A stretch of 64,000 bases of DNA from Myotis daubentonii (taxonomy: Eukaryota > Chordata > Mammalia > Chiroptera > Vespertilionidae): contig NC_081844.1 in NCBI RefSeq assembly GCF_963259705.1, positions 31,977,341 to 32,041,340 of the forward strand, written 5' to 3'. Below the pieces are notes generated by a model, which was not told the origin of the DNA, searched no databases, and was given only the letters and a program-made list of their open reading frames with translations. Below, piece by piece: positions 20,663-31,866 of this stretch. The position numbers and the translations under genes are program-made. Positions within the stretch are counted from its first letter, which is position 1, and each line of letters starts with the position of its first letter.

Positions 20663-22301
20663 AAAAAGTGGTGATTTAGTTTGGGGAAGCCACCAAGGTT
20701 GTGGGGGGTGAGGAGCCAGGAAATCTCCCAGGAGGAAGTGGTGAGCTCCTCAGCCCCCTGCCCTCTCCGGCAGCGCTTCACATTTTGGGAAGGGGGCTCA
20801 GGGGAGACAGGAGAGGAGAGGGAGGGCTGGTGTCCAAACTCGGTTGTAATTTACGGAAAAGTCCTGGATCAGTTGGAAGCGGGGAAGCCCTCCTGGGGTG
20901 GAAGGCCCCTCACCTGGTGGAGAAGGGAGGGCGTTAGGGAGCTCTGAGCCGGGCACAAAGGCCAAGGACCTCCCCTCCCATCCACTCCCTTGCCCTCCAG
21001 GCTGGGGTCTAGAACCCCAAGATTCCTAATCTTCTCAGAAAGAGTCCATTTTGGAGTTTGGAGGCTGACAAACCTGGCTTGGAACAGAGTTAGGGTAACC
21101 AAGTGCGTGTCATTATCTGGCAACATGGGACAAATATTCCCGTTCATTTGTGTCTCCTCTCCCCTGCTGCCTGCCACTGGAGCACAGGAAGGCAGTTTCT
21201 CCCCTCCCCCGCCCACCCCTAAGTTTCTGTTCATGCGAAGCTGTGTCCCCAAACACTGGAAACAGTGCCGAGCACATAGTAGGTGCTCAGGAAAGATGTG
21301 CTATCCCAGCATGTTAAAAGTGTGTGGGTTGCCTGTGAGTTGGTTTCCAAACATGGCAGGTTTCCAAATGTGAGCTCCAAGACGCAGGATTCTGACTGCA
21401 CACCCTCAAATCTGTGGGTGCAGACCTGACAGGGTCTGAAAGTTACCTCCATCCCCTAACTGAGCACCTACTTTATGCCAGACCCCAGGCAAGGCTTTCT
21501 GATGACGCCAATGGTGATTAAAAAAGAAAAAAATAGGAATTATCACGAATTTACAGGTGGTGGATCCCAGGCTCAACTGGGAAAAAACTGCATCCCCTGT
21601 GTGAGTCCTCCCTACTGCCTCTAGGGGAGGTGTTTTTATGAGCCCATTTCACAGATGAGGCTCATGGAAGCTTGAGGTCAGTAGTTAGTTTCCTCATTGA
21701 TCCCTTAGGCTCACTATTCATTCCCTAAAAAAGGTAATGAGTTGATGAAATTGTTTGCTCTGATGTCAAATCAAAATATACTCTTGGGGATTTGTTTGGG
21801 GGGACATTTTTTCTGGCATGGGGGGCGGGGCAAAATCCCACCTTCCCATCAACCCATTGGGTATGAACTATACCAAATAGAGGAGCTGAGAGAGGGACCC
21901 AGCTGGGAGTCATAGGACAGGAGAGAAGCCCATCCCCACAACATTCCCCACCCCATTCCCAACATGGCCCCTCGGGCAAATTTCTATTTATCCTTCAAAG
22001 CGTTCTCCAGGAAGGATTCCGAACCACCCTCGGTGAGCCCTGGCTTCCCCCACTTCCCCAACCCAATCCTACCCTCCCACGACAGGGATTGGGAGTGTCT
22101 TCCTCCAGCTCCGTCCCTTACAATCCAACCTGGGGGCCCCTTAGCAACCTCACCCCCCTGGCCCTATTCCCACCCCCAGGCCGGGAGAGGGTTTGGGGAA
22201 TAGGGAGGGTGCAGAAAACGCGGGGCAGGGTTGGGGCGGGTGGGGCCGCCTGGCGGCTCACCTGGGCCAAGCCCACAGCCTCCGGGCGGCTGTGGGCGTG
22301 G

Positions 22302-22429
22302 TCAGTAGGGGTGTCCCGGATCTTTGGGCCGCTTCAGCTGCACTTTCAGCCTCTTCATGCCAATCTGAAAGCCATTCATGGCCTGGATGGCAGTCTGCGC
22401 GCTGGCTGGGTTGTCAAAGCTCACGAAGC
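22302..22429 (-). CDS. CELF5: CELF5 exon 12 (coding part): end of RRM3 and C-terminus
   Basis: 128 nt including TGA at 22304-22302; encodes residues 444-485, beginning [20 protein letters not shown] and ending RPKDPGHPY, the typical CELF C-terminus. The acceptor is CTCTGCAG|GC. The exon continues into the 3' UTR. Confidence 0.97.
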
Positions 22430-25400
22430 CTGCAGAGACCGGGGTGGACCCGCGATGGTGGGCAACGTGGGCGTCTTCCACTCGGCTTCCTGGCTCGTGG
22501 GGTCCTAGGGGCGGGGTGTGCGCTCGCAGGGGCAGGCAGCCGGCGGAGGTGGCAGGGCTTGCCAGAGGACACACAGCACCCCTGGCCTGGACTGCGTGCC
22601 TCTGGGGATGGGGCACTCATTCCTTACCTGGGGTTTGCTCTGCGGAGACTTCCTATGTGGAGTTGGGCACAGGTGGGACCTACCTCTGGGGCTCCAGGTC
22701 CTCCCTCCCACCAGGATGCCGGCCTCCTCTGGACCCTGATGCTAGTTAGCCCTTTGCCTCCTCTGAGACCTCTATTCATCTGCGATCTTGTCTGTCCGTA
22801 TGACTGTGTGTGTGCTTCTTTGTCTTGTCTCTTTTTCCATCTCTCCCTCCTTCTCTCTTTGTCTCTGTCAGTCTCTCTACTCCTAGTTTCCCCCAAGACC
22901 ATCAGAAATACTTAAGCCTCCCCCTCCTTAAACTGCCGCCAGCCAGAACTCCCTCCATCTGCCAGCTCAAGGCTGCCTGGCCCTACTCCGGCCCCTTACT
23001 TCTTGGTCATCACAGGGACCATGTGCAGCCCGGAGGCCAGGGACCCTCCGGGGGAGGGAACCACACAGGCATTTGGAGATGAGGTCACCTGAGCTCTGTG
23101 TGAAAGGCCAAGTGGGAGGTCAGGCAGAGAGACTGGGCTCAGGGTTGAAGGGTCTCGCTGAGGCCCATGGGGAGCCACGGGGAATTTAGAGTCGAGGGAT
23201 TAACATCATTGTATTTATCTCCATTAAGTCCCCTCATTATATAGATGAGAAAACTGAGGCTCAGAGAGTGCATATGATCCCCCTGATGGTTGAAAGTGAT
23301 TGGGTGGGTTTTCCTCCCGAAATTTCCTCTTCCTTCTGGACGCAGGTTACAGAAAAGGGGGCTTGGGCACTAGTGGGAGTTCCGTACTTGCTGTGTCACT
23401 TCAAGTGTGTCACCTGACCATTTCGTTCCTCTCTTTTCTCCCTCAGTAAATTGGGACAATTCTTCCCTTTTATGGTTGGATACTGAGTATATACAGAAGG
23501 CACTTAACAAACAGTCAAGAATTAGCTCTTCAAAGAGGACGGGGTGGGGTTACCAGTCCAGATTTTGTAGTCAAACAGACTAGTTCTAATCTAGGTTCTG
23601 CCTCTTTGCAGCTGTGTGATTTGAACAAGTGTCAGTGCCTCTCTGAGCCCTAATTTCCTCTGTTTCTGGGGACAAAGATGATCTGTCCCTGTCCCCCACC
23701 TGCCCTTACCTCCTCCCTCTCTCCCCATCATTCACTCTGTTCCATCCACACAGGCCTCCTCGCTGTTCCTCCAACACACATGGCCCAGCCCCGGGGCCTT
23801 TGCACATGCTGTTGCCTCTTCCTAGAACACTCTTCCTACAGATTTCCCATGCTGGCTCATCATCAGTCAGCTCTATCTTTCTTCATACTATTTATAATTC
23901 CCTGGCCTATATCCTATGATTCCTTATTTCCATCTCCTCCCCCTAAATCTGTGCTTTCTAATTTGGTAGCCACTGGCTCTTGTGGTTATTTTAATTTAAA
24001 TTAATTTAAATTAAATACAATTAAGCATTTAGTCCTTTGGTCACACTGGGCACATTTCAAGTGCTTGGTAGTCACATGGGCTGATGGCTCAGACAGACCG
24101 GATGTAGAACATTCCGTCATCACAGGAAGCTCTGTCGGACGGTGCGGGAAGGCTGTGAGCTTTCTCAGGGTAGGGCTTCACTGCTATGTGCCCGGTGCCA
24201 AGCACAGAACCTGGCACACAGCAGGGACACAATGTATGTATTTATTGAATGAATGAATGAACGAGTGAGTTTTAGAAAGAATGCATGGCAAGTGTCCAGC
24301 AAACAGTAGGTGCTTAGTAAGTGTTCACTCTGATTATGAATGCGATTCTTTTTTTTTTTAAATGCGATTCTTTTGGACCAGGCTTGTCTCAGGGATGACC
24401 AACCTCTCCCACCCCACCCCCATCCCCTGTTCCAGGGCCAGGGGAGTGGGACAGGCTGGCCAGTGGGAAGGGGCAGCCTCCACAGGTACTCACCAAAACA
24501 TTTGCTCTGGTTGGTGGCCCGATCCATAAACACCTTGGAGGAGATGATATTGCCGAAGGGCAGGAACATCTGCGTCAGCTCCGTGTCTCCAAACTCCTGG
24601 GGGAGGTGGTAGATAAACAGGTTACAGCCTTCGGGACCTGCAGGTAGGGGAGAGAAAGACATAAAGCCCCCAAGGAGAGGAGGCGGAGCCCCCCCCAGGG
24701 GAGGGGCGGGTCTGGACCCACATCTGGGCACCTCCAGCTGTCAGGAGAGAGGTGCCCCATGATACCCAGAAAGAAGGGATGTGAAACGGGGGGTAAGGAG
24801 ATAGGGCATCCTGGTCCCTGCTCTATAATCCTACACACAGATACTCCAAACCTCTGATAGTCCTCAGGCCCCAGATAATTTACAAAATTCAGATGATTCT
24901 TACCCCTTTGCCCAAACCAAGATAAATAACAGGAATTCCAAAACCCAGGAAAATCCCTAAACCTCAAACTCCAGATTATTTACAAAAGTCAGGTTAATTA
25001 GGTGTAGATATATGGAAACTATAATCTATCTTTTCAATTATTCTGTAAGTCTAAAACTGGTGCTAAAATAAAATGATGGTGTGGTTTTTTTAAAGTACGA
25101 TGATTGTCCTGGCCAGTGTGGCTCAGTTGGTTGGAACGTCATGCTGTGCACCGGAAGGTCTCAGGTTCAATTCCTGGTCAGGGACCTTGATTGGGGTGAG
25201 TACAGGAGGCAACTGATTGATGTATCTCTCACATCCATGTTTCTCTCTCTCCCTCCCTCCCTCTAAAATCAATTTAAAAAAATAGTAATAGCCCCAGCGG
25301 GTTTAGCTCAGTGGATAGAACATCGGCCCTTGGAATGAAGGGTCCTGGGTTTGATTCTCGTCAAGGGCATGTACCTTGGTTGCAGGCTCGATCCCTGGCC

Positions 25401-28400
25401 CCAGTCAGGTCGCATCATTGGATGTGTCTCTCTCACATCAATGTTTCTCTCTCTCTGTCTCTCCTCCTCCCTTCTACTCTCTCTAAAAATCAATGGAAAA
25501 AATATCCTCGGGTGAGGATTAACAAAAGAAAACAAAAAAAGCAATAAAAGTCCGATGATCACAGAATAAAACAAGAAAAGTATTCTCTGACCCAAAACCC
25601 AAATATCCAGATATATTTTCCAAACGCCTTGGATAATTCTCCTAACTTTGGATAATTTCCAAAACTCAGATGATGCAAAAATAAAATCAAGTAAACTAAA
25701 GAGAACTCTTCAGTCCTGAAGCCCAGATATTCTGAAACCACAAATAATTTTTAAATATATTTTTATAGATTTTAGAGAGGAAGGGAGAGGTAGAGAGAGA
25801 TTGAAACATCATTAATTAGAGAGAATCACTCATCAGCTGCCTCCTGCATGCCCCACACTGGGGATTGAGCCTGCAACCCAGGCATATGCCTGACTGGGAA
25901 TCTAACCTCGACCTTCTGGTTCATAGGCTGACGCTCAACACTGGCTGGGCTCCCACAAATAATTTTAAAATGGTAGACTATACCAACCAGAAATATTTTA
26001 ATTAATTAATGTATTTATTTATTTATTTATTTTTGTTAATCCTTGCCTCAGGATTTTTCCATTGATTTTTAGAGAGAGTGGAAGGTAGGGAAGAGGGGAA
26101 AGAGAGAAAGAGGAACATTGATATGAGAGACGCATCGATTGGTTGCCTCCCACACAAGGCCAGACCAGGGCCTGGGATTGACTTGCAAACACAGGTATGT
26201 GCCCTTGACCAGCAATCTAACCGAGACCCTCTGGTGCGTGGGCTGATACTCTACCACTGAGCCACACTGGCCAGGGCAGAAATATTTTTTTAAAAAACAT
26301 GGCTAACCCTCAAAATCATCCTTTCCCCATATAATCCCCAATGCATGGTTTACACACAAACTATAAATAATACCATTTAAAAACCCAATTAACTTGGGGT
26401 GGTGAACACACAATACAATACACAGATGATGTTTCATAGAATTGTTCACCTGAAATCTATATAATTTTATTAACCAATGTCACCCCAATAAATTCAATAA
26501 AAAAGAAAATAAATAAAAATCTGATTATCTGAAGCCAAACCTGCTCCCATGCTCCCTGAAACAAAGGTAGTGATCAAACTACCAAGAATTGCTTTTCCCC
26601 TCGCAATGAATATTCCCCACCCCAGAAAATACAAAATCCAAGACCACACAATCACATCCACCCACTACCTTTCTGATTAGAACCACGGTTCTGCTACAAT
26701 GCTTGCTTTTATTTATTTATTGTTTGCATTTTTATTTATTATCTAAATCTTTATTGTTGAAAGTGTTACATATGTCCCCCACCACTCCCCCAACCCCTCC
26801 AGCCCACTCCCACCCCCCACCCCAGGCCCTCACCACCCCATTGTCTGCGCCCATGGGTTATGCATATATGCATACAAGGTCTTCGGTTGTATAAAATGCA
26901 AGTGTGTTCCAATGTGACTGATATGTTACGGGACAATTATGAGCATAGCACAGATTCTGTGTTTGCTTATAGGCTCTCTCGTCGCCAGGAAACACTAGGT
27001 GAATGCAGAAGCCCGGGCCCAGATGAACCAAGCCTCATGAGAAAACAAAACTCGCGCTTGCACACAGGCTCTACCACCCACCAACTTCCTCCGCCCCCCA
27101 AGTGTGTGAGGAGCCATACCTGTCCCCCCCTGAGGCTACGACCATCTCATTTCCACAACCCTGTTTCCGCTGGTTCACTGCCCCTCACATGCAGCTGCCC
27201 TTCCCAGGCCACTTCCACGTGCACATTTCGGCTCTTTTCCAAGATAAAGTGCCACCACATTGCAGTATCATGTATTTCTTGGCCATCTGACATTGATACA
27301 ACTGTGTTATCGGTTTATTGGGGTCCTGTCTTTGTTTTACTGACAAGTCTGCGGGCCAGGCCCCCCTTGCCTTGGGGAGTGCCCTGGCTTTCCTGGGCGG
27401 CCACTTCCCCAGCCTCCCCGCGCCCCCAGCACCCGCTGGATGAACAGAGGGTCTCCCCGCGCGGAGCGGCCCCTGCAGGCTCGCACCTCTTGGCACCAAC
27501 AGTCGCCTGTGTTAGAGAGGAGGAAACTGAGGCCCAGGGTGGTGAGGTACCTTCCTTTTGTCACCGGTCAGAACCGGGTGGGTCTGAATTCCGGTCGTCC
27601 GAGTCCAGAACCTAACTCTGGCACCGTCGACTTTACTGGGAGGCTCCAGTTTAGCCGAAATGCCGCACCCCCTCTTCCCAACCTCACAATGAGCTTCCTC
27701 TCCAAAAATTCAGAGAATCATTCAGGTTTGGAGAGGGCACCTCTATGCCTACGGGGTCGAGCTAGCAGGGTTCGGAGAGGGGGAGTCAGTGTCCCCCCAA
27801 ACTCCCAGGGACGGCACAGGACTTGAACCCCAGCGTCTCCGTCCCCTGGGCCGAGCTCTAAGCCGCGCGGTTCCCCGAGGACTGGCCAGGGGTGGGGCCT
27901 GCAGGCGATGGGGGCGGTCAGAGGGCGGGGCTGGCGCCCGCAGGAGGTCACGGCCCCCTCACCTTCTCGCTGCTGCTGCTGCTGCAGGAGCGGCGGCGGC
28001 TGCGGGATGCTGTGCGCGATGGGCGCGATGGCCGCGGTGGGGTACATGGCTGTGGAGACCCGGAGCGGAAGCCGCGTGAGGCCGGCGGGCGCCCGGCGCG
28101 AGCGGGGCGCGGCTAGTTCTAGGGGCGGGGCCTAGGCTGAGGGCGGGGCCAATAGTGGGTCTTGGGAAGGAGGAGGGGCGGGGCCACAACGAAGAGCCGG
28201 CCTAGGGGAGGGGTCCAGGCAACCGAGCAGCCCGGACTTGAGAGGCGGGGACACGGGTTAGGGGCGGGGCCAAGGCCGACCTTACGCAGGATCTGAGGGG
28301 CGGGACCAGCAGGGCAAAGAGCTGGGATTGGGCCAGGGCCAGAAGTAGGAAGAAAGATTAGAAAAGAAAGAGGAAGGGCCGAGCCCTGGGGGCGGGGCTT

Positions 28401-31400
28401 CTATGGGGCGGGCTTCCTGCGGGGCAGGCCGGCGTGCCTCCCTACCTGTGTACTGCTGGACTCCGGAGAAGGCAGGATGGAGGGTCTCAGCCATGGTCGG
28501 GCTCTGAGCTGCGGGCAGACGGAGGGGCTGAGTGGGGCGGGAGCAACATAAGACTTCTACCCACCCCCAATTCTTAAGCGCGGAAAAGAGAACAGACATC
28601 CGCCCCAGCTTCACCTCTGCGTAAACAGTGCACAGGTATGCTTCCCATTTTACAGGTGGAGAAACTGAGGCTCAAAGAGGTGAAGTAACTGGCACAGGGC
28701 CACTTAGATCGGAAATGGCAGAAGCCGAACTGGAATCCAGGTTTCTGGGACTCCAGAGAGGTTGGCACATGACCTCCATCTCTCTCTCTCCCTCTCCTGG
28801 CCCCCTCCCTCCTTCCTTTTATTCTCTATATTCTCCAGGACTCTGCTCCAGACCACCACTCACCCCTATCACTTCCTCTCTCTCACTCCCTACTCCTCAT
28901 TGGCAGTCATCCCATGGGCCCCTATGTGGCTATGACCTTCCCAATGGCCCTAGTGGAGGAGTTAAGAGAGGTGAGAGTTTGTCCAGGCCACCAGAGCTGG
29001 TGAATCGAGAAAATTCAGCCAAAAGATTCCGTTTGAATGGAGAGAGGTTGCTAAAGGATGGAACAGTGTGTGTGTGTGGGGGGGTGTGTGTGTGACTAAA
29101 GGGGTTGCATAAATGAATTACTTTGTAAAGCTGGAGCAGTTCTGTATCTTGATTGTGGTGGTGGTTACATGAATCTATATCTGTGATGAAATGGTATAGA
29201 AACACACACACACACAAGTGCATGTACAAAGCAGTGAAATCTGAATAAGTTCTCCTACTCCAGTTGAGTTCACTGTACACACCAATGTCAGTTTCCTGGT
29301 TTTGACAATGTCCCTGTGATTATCTATGATGTTAGCATTGGAGGAAGCTGGGTGAGGGGTACACGGGACTTCTGTGTATTATTTTGGTAACTCCCTGTTA
29401 GCCTCAATCATTTCAAGATCAAAATAAATCCTCTTTAATGGTGTAAACACAGATGACTTACTTCACTTCAGCAAGGCGTTGGAACATGTTTGCCTTGAAA
29501 TCATGGTATAGTGGGAAAGGTGGGACCTCTGCTTCATGAGCTCAAATCAGTGCATGGTCAATATTCAGTGAGTGAATGAGTGAATGAATCCTGGTACTGA
29601 TATCTTTCCAAATAGTAACAATTAATAATTAAGATTGATGGTGCCATTCTTAGTACTAGGTGATGTGTTAATCATTTTTTTATACTGATTTCATTGTCCA
29701 TGCAACCTCATGAGGTGACTGATGTTATCTGCCCCATTTCACAGATGAGCAAATTGAAACTCAGAGACTTAAAGGAATCACCCAAGGGCCACCAAATCTG
29801 AATATGAACCCAGAAATGTCTGGGTGCAAATTTCCTATGTTTAACCTTTTTCTCTGTGCCCCCAGCACATATCTGCTCAGCTGAGATTCCCATTGTTCTG
29901 CCTCTCTGTTCCATGGGGCATCAAGACACAGGAAATGATGCTTGTCCGAGAGACACCATCCTGCCCCCTCGTGCTCTCCTAGGCCCTGGGGAACCACCCA
30001 AGTTACCTGGGTAGGGCATGAGGCCATTGGCATATACAGTCTCTAGGGCAGGGTGCCCGCCAGGGAAGGGCACGACACCCGCAAAGCTGTTGGTGATGGG
30101 AGCCATGAGGCCGGGCACGGCGGCAGTGCTGAGCAGTGGGGGCGAGTGCAGTCCTGCAGAGCAGAAAAACATCATGAGGAGCCTGGGCCTGGTTCTGGCC
30201 CTGCCCACCCGTCCTTGGGCCCCTGGCAGACTCTCACCAGAGGCAGGGGCGATGGGTGTGGCAGGCAGCCCATTAAGGCTGACGGCGCCGATCTGCTGGA
30301 TGTGGCAGGGTGAGAAGGCCACGCCAGGGCTCAGGTAGCTGCCTGAGGTGGACAGGACCGTTGTCTGCTGCTGCATGAGCTGGGGGTGGAGAGGGAGTCA
30401 AGATGCACAGTCAGGGTGGCACCTGCCCTGAGGTCATAGGTCCCAGGGGAAGGCCTGGTCCTCCAGTAGCTAGGGGGGTCAGGCTGGATATCTTGGCTTA
30501 GGCCAGGGTCAGGGATCAGTCAGGAAATGGGGCTCAGCCTTGGATCAGGGCTCATAGGAATCATGGTTAATCCAGGGATCTGGGTCCAGTCAAGAATGTG
30601 GTCTTGATCTAGGATCAGGGATCAGCCAACACTTAACTCAGCCAACACTTAACACTTAACTGAGACTTAGAGGCTCAGTCTGGGTTTGGTCTCTGTTCAG
30701 GGTTGAAGCTTGACCTGAATTATTTGGGGGCTGAACATGGGGTCATGTCAGTCCAAGTAGAAGTTCAGCTTGGGCTCAGGGCTCAGTTTATGCCGGAGGC
30801 TCAGCTAGGTGTGGGACTTGGGAATCAGCCTGGATTTGTGGGCTCAGCCATGGCCAGAATAGGACCCTGAGTCAGAGAGACTAGGCAAGAGGCAGAAAGA
30901 TGGGCAGAGAGCCTGGCCGGTGTGGCTCAGTGGTTGAGCATTGACCTATGAATCAGGAGGTTGCAGGCTCGATCCCCAGTAGGGGGCATGCAGGAGGCAG
31001 CCAATTAATCATTCTCATCATTGATGTTTCTATCTCTCTCTCCCGCTCCCTTTCTCTCTGAAATCAATAAAAATATATTTAAAATAAAAAAATAAAATAA
31101 AGATGGGCAGAGAGGCCAAACCCCTCAACAGAGACTTAGATGGAGAGAGAGACTGAGCTGGATCCGCAGAGAATTGGAAGTCCCACTGGAGACAAAGGCC
31201 TGTTTGCTGGGGTCACTCACGGCCTGCGCATAGGCACTGTAGGGGCTGAAGGGCAGCGTGAGGGACGGTGTCAGGATGCCCAGCTGGCCCACCATCTGCT
31301 GCATGCGCCGTAGTGTTCGCTCCTTGTCTGTGTCGGCAAACTTGACCACCAGGCTGGAGGAGGCACCCTGCGGGAGCAGCCACAAGCAGGAAGGGAAAAA

Positions 31401-31833
31401 AGGAGGGAGGTAACCAGGAATCTGGGGTCCCCAGACCCACAGCAGCTCTGGTGAGGGCTACAGATAGCAACAGCTGTTGGCCCTGTCCACGAGCCCCTGC
31501 TGCAGACTTTGGGCACCACAGGGAGACAACCCGAAGATCACCTGGGTCTTGCAATTGATGATGCAACCACCCCTGCACACAGGTGAGGCATCTGGGCCCA
31601 GGGGGCTGTCTCTGGGATACAGTGGAGGACCCTGACTCTCAGGCACACTCCCCCAAACAGGAGGAGCCCTGGCCAGTGTGACTCAGTTGGTTGGATGTTG
31701 TCCTATGCACCAACAGGTTTCTGGTTCGATTCCTATTGGGGCACATGCATGGGTTACAGGCTCCCTGGTAGGTGGCGTGCAGGAGACAGCCAATCAGTGT
31801 TTCTCTCTTTCTCTAAAAATCAATAACAAATCT

Positions 31834-31866
<33 letters not shown>

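Larger units (their letters stand above)
19065..22301 (-). other. CELF5: CELF5 3' UTR (inferred extent)
   Basis: About 3.2 kb follows the stop codon with no splice-compatible coding similarity, ending at a clear AATAAA. It contains old MIR/L2 remnants near 21230-21700, an A-rich tract on the sense strand (19617-19690), a CA repeat on the sense strand (19247-19298), an AT dinucleotide block (20605-20660) and a Pumilio-type site at 19410-19417. The 256-codon minus-strand open frame at 19413-20183 is low-complexity (lysine-rich from the A-tract) and is not taken as a gene. The 3' end is inferred from the poly(A) signal only. Confidence 0.6.
24638..27962 (-). other. CELF5: CELF5 intron 10
   Basis: 3.3 kb. 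It contains an L1-type 3' end (24985-25080), two adjacent plus-strand VES SINEs (25105-25546), two minus-strand VES SINEs (25752-25952 and 26000-26276), a LINE-like 3' end near 26390-26510, and a C-rich stretch at 26770-26840. 27100-27700 is unique and has no recognised element except a MIR-like piece near 27510-27580. No additional coding exon was found. Confidence 0.8.
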
